Shown here: one piece after another, positions 47,660 through 57,900 of the stretch
How positions within the stretch are numbered: the first letter of the stretch is position 1
How the letters are laid out: every line of letters starts with the position of its first letter
DNA from: Xestospongia bergquistia
Taxonomy: Eukaryota; Porifera; Demospongiae; Haplosclerida; Petrosiidae
Length of the DNA stretch: 64,000 nucleotides
Assembly (NCBI GenBank): GCA_963965975.1
Contig: OZ014413.1
Span: 4,970,001 to 5,034,000 of the forward strand
Direction of reading: 5' to 3'
Notes under the pieces: model-generated
The model's database searches: none
What the model saw: only the letters and a program-made list of their open reading frames with translations
Told to the model about the DNA's origin: nothing
Position numbers and translations under genes: made by a program

Positions 47660-48081
47660 TACCGTAAGGGTACAAATTTCGAGGGTTTAAATTTTCATGT
47701 TTTTTAAATTTTGCTTTATTATTTAAATTTCGTGGGTATTAACTTTCGTGTTTATTGGATGTGAAGTATTAATTAATGGGTGTGGTATCAGACACGTGTT
47801 GTTAACACAAGCGTGATTTTCGCAAAGTATGGCTAGCTATTCCTATGAATCCATAGTGAGAGGGTACCATATATACAAGGAAATCTGGGAGGCAGTTGAC
47901 AGAGAAGTACTTCAGTGTAAAATAGAAAGAAGTAACCCTTTACAGTAGCCGTTATTTACACGCTTTATTGAGATCACGTGATTATGCGTGGGTGGAATAA
48001 AAGTTAAATTTCGTGATAAAACAACAACCCGCGAATACAGCAAAATTAATTCCCCCACGAAAATTTATACCCTTACGGTAT
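47660..48081. mobile_element. MITE-like element with TACCGTAAGGGTA ends
   Basis: About 420 bp bounded by inverted ends TACCGTAAGGGTA(C/T)AAAT. The terminal TA may be the target duplication, as in Tc1/mariner-type elements. The interior has TTTCGTGGG words and no coding capacity. Confidence 0.65.
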
Positions 48082-48193
48082 GTATGACTGATGAAAATAG
48101 TGTCTAGTTAAGATTCAAGTGTCATAAAAGATAAATAACTCCAAACACATACAACAATCCATTTTGTTAATAACTGTTGTGTTCTTACCTCAT

Positions 48194-48278
48194 CATGAAT
48201 CAGAAAATAATTCATGTAACTTGATAGTCTCTTCACTACAAGCCATAATGGATCTTATCAAGTTGGTAGCTCTCTCCT
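48194..48278 (-). pseudogene. Possible second COP1-like terminal exon
   Basis: After an ATTAG acceptor, the minus strand reads ERATNLIRSIMACSEETIKL, then HELFS, and ends near TGA TGA. It parallels the terminal exon at 49,891-49,823, sharing the ATCAA.TACATGAA core. It looks like a duplicated, decayed WD-repeat last exon. Confidence 0.3.
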
Positions 48279-48675
48279 AATATAACAGACAGATGATATA
48301 ATAAACCTCAACATAGTAACCTAAAAGAGGGTGGGATAATAAAACTAAATATCCTTTAAGTCTAGATACTATGTACATCTCTGGACTGATAAGAAACAGG
48401 TTAAAACCCTCAAAATATCAAACGTTTCAAATGTGCCTCAAAATATCAACTTCTATGTTGTTGATAGCTGTTTGTTCAATCCATGTACTTATACAAGAGA
48501 AAGAGAAGGGGTTCATGTAGACCACGTCTAGTACTAGGTAGCCTTGTATCCAGGAGTTTGTAAAAGAAAAGTACGTCTGGTAACTACTGCTTGCATATAA
48601 TTATTGCAATTTATACAATATAGTAACATCATAATTATAAAATTTTAAATTAAATGACGAATAAATAGGCTGGGT

Positions 48676-48984
48676 TTATATTAATGACACTTCATTTACT
48701 ACACGAGTTTTAGCATGTCTAGTTGATTTGTCGGTTGTGCAGAGATTTAGTGAAAGCAAAAAAGCAACAGACTTGTCCAGTACTGTTGGGATACAAACCA
48801 CAACAAGACACCTACTTCCGTCATATATAGTTTCAACAGAAAAGAGTTGTTCTTTTTTAAAAGATAGATTTGGCCTTCCTATATACTTTAGAGCATACAG
48901 TAAAGCAGCAGAAAAGTTTCTATCAGTACTACCAGTAGCCATCACAAATAATCTAATATTGCGGTAAAAGGAATTTGACGTCAT
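48676..48984 (-). pseudogene. RecQ-like helicase N-terminal fragment
   Basis: A 102-codon frame contains LSFKKEQLFSVETIYDG followed by VCIPTVLDKSVAF. This matches the start of a RecQ/superfamily-2 helicase core, where the Q-motif-like KxEQ precedes Walker A. Here the Walker A glycine-lysine core is degenerate (TVLDKS), and nothing of the rest of the helicase follows. RecQ-type ORFs occur in sponge repeats, so this may be a transposon-borne relic. Function is lost if the assignment is right. Confidence 0.4.
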
Positions 48985-49822
48985 AATTGACGGAGGATTC
49001 CTAGAGAGTATACTATTTTCTAAAAAATCTGTAGAAACTTAACACATGTGCAAACAGTAGTTACCAGGTGTTCTTTTTTTTCGTGAACACCTAAGTACAG
49101 GGCTAAGTACTAGATTACTGAATTCTGAAACATTATACATAGAAGGTATAGGTCATTAATAAGCCATACCCATACTTATAAACTGCTTATAACATCTAAT
49201 CGCAATAGTACATGTACTGCTTATGGTTTATAATCAACTGACATATCTTGAATAAGAGAATAGCCAAGTGAAATAAGAGAGAGAGAGATTCTCAATTATA
49301 AAGAATCAACATTTGTACACAAAGTACCTAACAGCTAATACATATACACGTTATGTGGTACACTAACTTTCTAACCTTTTTATATAAAACCATGGCTCCT
49401 GTTGTATATGATTGTTATAAGTAGTAATTAATCTCATTTGTGATTCTATAACAAAAAGATAGATGATATAACACCTCGATAGATAGTAACATTAATAGAG
49501 ACTACGAGTATAGGTAATAAAAGATTACACTACTTTAAGTCTTAGCTAACTACTTACTTATTAAACAGTTAGCACAATTTCAACAATCATCTGACAATGC
49601 TCCTAGCCAGAGGAACAACACTTAATATTCATATAGGGCGTGGTCTTTCATTAATTATTATATGACATTTTAATGAATAATAAACAGTAATAACACATGG
49701 TATCGTATATTTATATATTTTTACTTGTTATAGGTTCCATGGCCAGAAAATAGCAACTACATATATAGAAGAAAATAAGCCTGTGTCAGGTCATTTCTAG
49801 AATCTATATATGTAGTATACCA
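48985..49822. other. Intergenic, nothing recognised
   Basis: AT-rich spacer. A small inverted repeat (AGGTGTTC with GAACACCT, 11-base T-rich loop) lies near 49,066-49,093. No gene is supported. Confidence 0.45.
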
Positions 49823-52577
49823 TTAGTTAGAAACAAAAATCATTTCATGTACTTTGATAAAACCATTGTTGTTGGCAGCTATAATCGACTCCTAAAATAA
49901 GAAACAGAGATTTACATACAAACATAGCTATTTTTAGAGATTGAAGAAAATCAGTTAATCTATTGTTACTTGACATGTATCAATATTGTGTCCTTTACCT
50001 TTCTAATACATAGGGGTATGAGGGTAAAAATTATTGGGGGTGCTCATCAACACTGAAGTATGGTAATCGTAGGCTCCTAAGGGGTCTGGGGGCATGCCCC
50101 CAGGAAAATTTTGAAATTTGAAGCTTTCAGAGTGTGGTTATTATCTATTTTTAGGACAATTTGAGGTTCCATAATGATAAGCTTTACTTACCTAATTAAT
50201 TGCATCTTGCATTATATTGGGGGTGCTCTGCACCCCTCACCAAATTATTGGGGGTGCCTGAGCACCTCCAGCCCCCACCCTCCTACGCCTATGTAATACA
50301 TACAGCTGAGATAAAATGTGCATCATTTGCAAGAGGCTAAAGACAGAAGACAGATTTGACAGTGTTATTTTGTAGGATTAATTGACTAAGTCTATTTAAG
50401 GTTTTCTCATTAACAACATAATGTAATGTACACTAAATATGTACTTCTTATTAATTAACTTACTAAAACACTTCTTGGCATTATGAACTTGTACTTGAGT
50501 ATGGGTTGACTTATATATTTCTGATAAACATAAAAAGAGTTGTTTTCCAATCCTAACAGATCATACAGCATGTCATATATAAACAATAATTAACACCTTA
50601 CAACAAGCAATATATCCATTGTTTACAGAGAGTTCTACAAACTTTGTTTCATTCACGTGACCTTTGTAGTTTTTTAGACAAGTTCCTGTCTCGACACATC
50701 AGAGTTCCAGTTCACCATCTGTAGAGCTATGAAAGTACAATTGATTCATCCACTCAGCTAGCCAGACAACTTTACAGTAATAATAACTTCTTATAATTAA
50801 GGTTCTGACATAGGTAATGGCATTTTATGTCATATCAAGGTTAATACAGGCTCTGAAAGTTTTCGTATATCAATTAATATAATTATAGAATCTGCAGAAA
50901 TGATACATAACTTTGTTCATTGCACTTAGAGCTGCTATGATGATAGTAACTAAGCTATTTTCTGATAGACAGTTACAAAGCATATGTATTCCCTTACCAG
51001 TACTGGCATATGGCAGATGATATCTATTATTAGGTTGAAATCTCACACTACAGATAATTACCTGTGTAGGTTGAGACTGAGCATTCTGGTTTAATGTTAA
51101 ATGCCACAGTTTAAGAGAACAGTCATCATCCCCAGAAGCCAAGAGAGATTGGTCATATATATTAGTGTATTGACCACACCTTTTTCTCATGCTCCTAAAT
51201 AGTAGAATGAGACACTCATTTCTTTGGATCACTGGGAAGGATTGTTATGTCTTTCATTGTGCACTGAAAGACATAACAATACTATAGCATGCTGTGAGTA
51301 ATACTAATACTTGAGCCCCAGAAGAGAATAGACACAAATTACACTGACCTGACATGTGTGGATAGATTTGTTATGGTGAGTATCCCAGATTGATAATATA
51401 CTACCAAAATCACTGGCTGCTAACTGTTGCTTAAGATAAGGATTAAAGGCTACAGAACTAAAAAAAGAAGTATCTTGTTCTTCTTGTATTGATACTATAT
51501 CAATTCCTATCTACTGTTAATTATGTTATATACATATAAAAAATTTACGTCCAAGATCCCCCCCCCCCACACACACACACGGACATGCATATATTATAAA
51601 TAGATACCTAATTTTGATCATGGCATGATATCTCTCCGACTGGATAACAAACTGTATTGCACCTAGGCTGACAAGAAGTCACTAGTGAATATTCAAAAAT
51701 CTGAAAAAAAGAGTAAAAATTAATCTAAAAAGAAAGGTAGAGAAATAGTAAAGATGCCAATAAAATGGTAGCTTACAACAACACATGCTATATATCATAT
51801 ATTATTAAAGCAACAGTAGTCTCACCTTAATTCTTTTAGTATAACCTCCCACAGCAACAGCTCACCATCCTTATTAAATTCAATGCTAGATACTATATTG
51901 CCAGTTCCAATAGGTGCGTCACCATAATATAATGTAGATAACTCTTGAAATGATGAGTATTTAGTCACTTCAGTAAGAAAAGATGAGGATGAGGAGGAAG
52001 CTGTGTTTTGAGTTGATGGATCATGTTTACCCACTGTATAGTAATATATAACAATAATATAATAATAACATAATAATATACAGTGACTACAGTGATATAC
52101 TAAGCAAAATATAATTCTTCTTAAGAAAATATAATTATATTACTGTTACAGCAAGTATATTCACATGTATTAGGCGAGTTGGAGAGAGAGAAATAACATT
52201 GCAATAACTCATGAAAATTAATATGAAGACAGTGATTTCTTCGAGATAACTGAGATTATAAAATAAAATACAAACATCGGTACTTAGGTGAAATGGTTAT
52301 ACCACAAAATCATTAGACAAATTATTATCATTAGCAAGTTAAATAAAAGGCATACCATTCCCTCTTCTGAAAGTGTGACATTATCAAATTCAGTTTCTGA
52401 GTCTGAGGTTTGTCTATTAATTGCAACTCTTCATTAAGTTTTTCTAATTCCTGCAAACCACAACAACAAATGCCAAATTGAAAAAAAACTAACATATTAA
52501 CTCCAGTTACGTACATGAAGTTTCCTTTTCTTAGCTTTCGTCAAAAATTCAGTATATGTCGTTTCAGATATTATTGC
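49823..52577 (-). pseudogene. COP1: COP1-like E3 ligase relic (WD40 half, with introns)
   Basis: COP1 (RFWD2) is a RING/coiled-coil/WD40 ubiquitin ligase. From memory of the family, minus-strand exons follow its order. 52,577-52,515 reads EFLTKAKKRKLH. 52,450-52,356 reads ELEKLNEELQLID (coiled coil). 52,033-51,826 reads LTEVTKYSSFQELSTLYYGD and NIVSSIEFNKDGE. 51,700-51,608 is a short strand pair. 51,457-51,349 reads QQLAASDFGSILSIWDTHHN. 51,194-50,998 reads LLASGDDDCSLKLWHL. 50,726-50,627 reads NYKGHVNETKFVELSVN. The terminal exon, 49,891-49,823, reads ESIIAANNNGFIKVHEM, then TAA. Most splice sites survive. Frameshifts occur in the exons at 52.4, 51.85, 51.6 and 51.15 kb, and a TGA replaces the expected WD tryptophan region at 50.70 kb. 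The RING end is not seen. It is a duplicated or dying gene, not a retrocopy. Confidence 0.65.
50009..50293. mobile_element. MITE-like element inside the COP1 relic
   Basis: 285 bp with imperfect inverted ends (CATAGGGGTATGAGGGT and the complement of ACCCTCCTACGCCTATG), flanked by TAATA on both sides. It holds the G-rich palindromic core GGGTCTGGGGGCATGCCCCC. Similar cores are, to my knowledge, common in marine invertebrate genomes. It lies in the last intron of the COP1 relic. Confidence 0.6.
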
Positions 52578-53340
52578 CTGGTCCTAAACAAAAGTAGTTT
52601 GTCATGAAAATGAGCATGGTAAGAAATTAAACCTTTGTACCTACTATCTAGTTACTTACTAAAACCAAAGATCATATTATCAGAAGTACTGGAACATATT
52701 AAAACAAACTATATTTTGCTCATTGAATACATTATAGTTGGTAGTCTAGCGCTTTCTCAATTAATTTATTAGTACTACATCAACAATACGTTATAGTTGG
52801 TAGTCTAGCACTTTCCCAATTAATTATTAGTACTACATTGACAATACATTAGTGTTGGTAGTCTAGTGCTTTCTCAATTACTTTTGTCCTTTTACAGTTT
52901 GTACGACTCGTTTTTTTATGAATTGAACTCCACTATCTCTGCTACCAATACTATCAATATCTCTTTATAATGTTAGTCCTGATAAGGATAGTGAATGGAT
53001 GGATAGATAGTTGAGCATATAAAAAATAGATGATACTTTTATAATCTATGCTTTTACAGGGATGTGTCAATCCATTCATTACTCTCTTTATCATTTCCAT
53101 CCATCCATTTATCTTTTCAATTGATCCCTACATCAACATTGCTAGGCATATGTCAGTCTGTTATTTATTGTATGGAGAAAATTTTAATTGAAGAGACTTC
53201 ATTTGCAATTAACAGCTAATTGTTCCTTGTAATTCTGTGACTTCTGATTTCAGGTAACCTTAATGTCAACTGGTAACAATAAGTTTGTTAGCAGTGCAAT
53301 ACATGTAAGTCTGCATGCTCAGTATTAATCATTTTACATT
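52578..53340. other. Intergenic with a short minisatellite block
   Basis: Two to three copies of the 59-bp unit described for 53,341-53,780 lie at about 52,735-52,890. The rest is AT-rich and without a gene. Confidence 0.5.
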
Positions 53341-53780
53341 TATTAGTACTACATCGACAATACATTATAATTGGTAGTCTGGTGCTTTCTCAATTAATTT
53401 ATTAGTACTACATCGACAATACATTATAGTTGGTAGTCTAGCACTTTCCCAATTAATTTATTAGTACTACATCGACAATACATTATAATTGGTAGTCTAG
53501 TGCTTTCTCAATTAATTTATTAGTACTACATCAACAATATATTATAGTTGTTAGTCTAGCGCTTTCCAAATTAATTTATTAGTACTACATCAACAATATA
53601 TTATAATTGGTAGTCTAGTGCTTTCCCAATTAATTTATTAGTACTACATCAACAATATATTATAGTTGGTAGTCTAGCACTTTCCCAATTGATTTATTAG
53701 TACTACATCAAAAATACATTATAGTTGGTAGTCTAGCACTTTCCCAATTAATTTATTAGTACTACATCGACAATATCACG
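53341..53780. repeat. 59-bp minisatellite
   Basis: Seven to eight tandem units start at 53,342, 53,401, 53,460, 53,519 and onward, exactly 59 bp apart. Each carries ATTAGTACTACATC, GGTAGTCTAG and CTTTCCCAATTAATTT. Confidence 0.9.
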
Positions 53781-54941
53781 AATGCTAACATTAGACCTTT
53801 GCTACTACGTCAGTGTGTCCTAAAGTATAGAAGATCTATCAAGACAAGAGATTGATCTGAAATGATGTGCCAGATTTGTTGTTTATGTGTTCAACACTTA
53901 GAGGGTTCTCAGGGAGTTACACTTCACTACTTATGAGCTTTTCTATGAACTTTACTGTTTTAGGAGCTCGGGAAGAACTTGATAGTTGCTCCACTCATTG
54001 ACCAGACATTACTAAACTAAGTTTAGACTGTTAGAATATTTTGAATACATTTTTGTTATTTACAGATGTTTTTTCTTTAATTACAATATTACTGTTTCAT
54101 AATTTACAATGTTAATACAACTGTGTAAAGACGTTACAAAATTTACAATACATTTACATCCAAACTTACACAGTGTTATTACAATTGAAAATTTACAATG
54201 ATAATACAACAGTGTAATGACGTTATAAAATTTACAATACATTTACATACAAATTAATACAACAGTGTAAAGACGTCGTAAAATCTACAATGTTAATACA
54301 ACAATTGTAATAAATCCATCATATTTACATTATGTAAAAAAAAACATAGTACAAAAAGAATGGAATATTTACTATTGTAATTGTAGTATAAACCATTTCA
54401 TTTACATCAATAAAACAACAAATCTATTCAATACTTTTTCCTGTGCAACTTATTGACGAGTTGAAAGAAAGATGCTATTATGTAATTAACCTGATTATTA
54501 CAAAATTAATGTGTTCTTAGGGATATATGTACTTATATATAGACAAGTGGCTAACCTCAGATTATCACTGGAAATAATTATCTACTATCTATCACTTATT
54601 AATATGATAGTATTCATTGATAATATTATGTTAACAGGTCATAAAATTAGAACTATGTAATGAATGTACTATATAAACAAATTTAATAATGGATCAATGA
54701 GTTAACAAATGGACACATAGTAGTGAGTCATTCCTTAGTATATCGTTTCCATTTCAGTTCTATCTGTTGCTATAATCTACAATAATATGTTATCTTCAAA
54801 CTATGATATTCTAGTTGAATATGAAACGTTAGAAAGATTATGTTGGCGCTTAATGTATTAATTATTTCATTAAACAAACTAACATTATATTACCTTGTGC
54901 AATTTTAATATTTTCAAACCCCACCCTTTCTTTTGACCACA
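53781..54941. other. Spacer and upstream region of the Death/LRR gene
   Basis: Includes a degenerate minisatellite at about 54,060-54,330 (TTTACAAT, AATACAACAGTGTAA, GACGTTA). The final few hundred bases are the presumed promoter of the gene starting at 54,942. No other gene is seen. Confidence 0.5.
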
Positions 54942-57900
54942 ATGGATGACTCGCTCGAAAGCTACGTGAAAGCAGTTATTGATGTCTTTAATTCTCAATA
55001 TGCCAACCTCAGTTCAGCTCTGCAAGGATGTATGACAAAATTTACGGAAGAAGCATTTGCCGCTGATCTGATATCTGAGTCTGTTATGAGAAACGAGAAT
55101 TTTGCTGACATAGCAAGCGAAATTAAAACTGGATTGAAGTTGAGGAAGACTGTAAAGGAAATACAGACACAATGTCATTGTCTTGTTAGAATTCTTGAGG
55201 ATCTTGGTGGACCAGCAGCAACTGTTGGTAGGAATTTGATAGCAGAGCTGTCAATGTTAGTTTTAAAGTATGGTAAGTCATCGTAGATTGGATTAATTAA
55301 GTGTTACATTTAATTGGAGATCATGCAGTAAAAATTGATTGATCCATATGTACATGTCACCAGAAACACAGATATTCTTACTCCAATATGTATTGTCAGA
55401 ATGGATTAATTAAGTCTCATTATATTTCCTGTTAATAGCAAAGTATTTGATTGTAGCTATTAACAGTTTTCATACTAAAGACACTAACAGTATTGGTATA
55501 CAATTAATGTATAAACAATTCATACAGTTTTGATAGGTAAGACAAATTTATGCATTATAAAAATTTATCATTTATTTTGATAACCACTTTATAACTTACT
55601 ATACAATCCATAATTAATGTAAATTACTCAAAATATGAAACGTTAGTATATTATTACAAAGCAACTGTTTAAAGTAATATGTTAATTTTTACAGCATGCA
55701 TGAACTTGACATTCATGTTTAAGTTGTCAATACTGACGACAAAAGCAGTTGAACAATCATTATACAATGAAAAAATTGATCAGTTCTAGTATCGTCATAA
55801 ATCAATTAAAGTACTATAACAGTTGTATTATGTGATATTGACTCTACCCATTATCAATATATCTCAGACTATGGCATAACTAGTAAAATATGTTTATTTC
55901 AACAAAATGCCTTTGGTAAGCTGTTACATCTCATAACATTAGATCTATCGAGTCTATTGAGTCAGTATGGGCTATCATTTGAACAACTAGAGAAAGAGTG
56001 TGATGATGGCGTGTTCATTGAGATCTCACAACATATGAATGATGACTATATAGCAGTTGGTCATTGTCTCCATTTATCAAGTGAAAAAGTGCATAGTATT
56101 TCACAAAGTGATAAAAGTGATGTACAAAAGAAGATTGAAATTTTGTGGGCATGGAAAAGAAAGAATGGTAGTGCAGCTACATCCAAAGAATTGGTAAAAA
56201 CTTTCTTGAAAATGGAAGATCGATTTGTAGCTGAATCAATATTAAAATACCTCTCAAAGAGAACAACATCATTGCCACAAACAACAATATTTCACCTTGC
56301 TTTAGAGAAAGCAAAAAATCGCCACCCCAACTGGGAAGATTTAACAGAGAGTGAGCAGGAGGCAGTGAGAAACCAACTAATGGATGAGAATCGTGATGTA
56401 CGTGAAGCTTATGTTCTCTTTGTTGCTCAACTTACAAAATCATTCAGAGAGCGTAAAGTTAACCCAAGAGATATTCAGTCAACTGTGTGTAATTATGGTA
56501 TTGCAGAAGGTCATCAACATGAACCAAAGGTGTTTGATTTTAGAAGAGACGATAGTATTTCTGATGTTTTTTTTGAATTGTCTCAACACTGCACATGGTT
56601 CAACTATGACTTTTTTCATGTTATAGTTAACATTTTGGGAGATGAATCTGAAAGGAAGTGCTTAAACAAGTATGAAGATGAACATCTCATTCCCTATTTA
56701 AAACGCTCAATTTTTGAGATACCATGCACTCCTTTACATGCCCAATCTCAACGTACAAAACTACTTCTTAAAGTGTCTGCAGATCTCGTCATAACTGGGG
56801 GAGAAGTTAAAGCTGTTCAACGTAACCTTGCTAAATTGCTGGGTTTCAAAAGTAGTACACTTTTACGTTTTGAGAATTACAACAAAGGCTGTATTGAATT
56901 AGTGTTTAGTCTTCCCACTGTAATATTTGAGAAAAGCTCCCCTGGGTCCAAGCTGTTCACTAACATTGAATGGGACAAGTTAAGACAATCTTACAGATTT
57001 ATTGTTGGTCTAGCAAATGTGTTGTAAGTTTTATTTAAAATAGATTCTCACTTTATGACATACATTAGATTATATTCGGAGAAACCAGAAGTATCTCTAC
57101 TTGTTAAGTTGCTGCAAGAAAAAGAGGATGCTCTTAATGAACTTTTAGAGCGAGAAAAGACAAAACAAAGTTAGTGATTTTGTTATGCATATATTTAGAC
57201 CTATATACTATGTTGTGTTATCAATTACATACATAGCAACAGGTTTTACCTTAAATAGTCATCATATTATATTCTAAAGTTTGCATAAGTAAAATGCCTT
57301 TTACTGATAACTAACTGTAATCATCTCTGTACTATATGTGTACATTTTATTATTAGTAGCTCACAGTATAGACAGAGAGGGATTACAAGATCAATCATTA
57401 ACTAACACTTTATCAGGTACATGTACATTAATTGAGATATAACTATGTACCTAATGTAAATAGAGAAGTTGAAAGTATCAGAGAAAATAAGTAAGGCAAA
57501 GACGTTAGAGATTGAAAACTTAGCCAGACATAAAGAAAGTGAGCTATATTACTGCTAGTAGAACATACCATATATGGCTATGTTCTATAGCTACTGATAA
57601 AATATTAGTAGAAAAACAAGAAGAGATTGAGGTACTACAAATGGAATCAAAATCACTTAAAGCCAAATTAATGAGGAGAGAAGAAAGTGGAATTAGTCAG
57701 TTGATGGAGAAGATGAAAAGTAAAGTATAAACATTATGACATGTATACATAAAACTACAATTGCTGTACAGAATTCTATTGACATTCAAATTATTATTAA
57801 TATAAATTATTGTAGATCCAAGAATTTGTGACACAAAATTGAAGAAGATAATATCATATGAATTTAGTAAGTTAAAGTCTACACAGATAGTTGAGAACTT

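Noticed and set aside
48728..48967. 79-codon plus-strand frame
   Set aside because: Opposite strand of the RecQ-like fragment; the minus strand has the recognisable motifs.
49066..49093. Hairpin AGGTGTTC/GAACACCT as a regulatory RNA
   Set aside because: An 8-bp stem with a T-rich loop and no nearby gene is too weak to support.
53341..53780. Regular 59-bp repeats as a CRISPR array
   Set aside because: The whole unit repeats, with no unique spacers, and the sequence is animal; it is a minisatellite.
54933..54935. TTG as start codon of the Death/LRR gene
   Set aside because: An in-frame ATG lies nine bases downstream, and animal genes rarely start at TTG.
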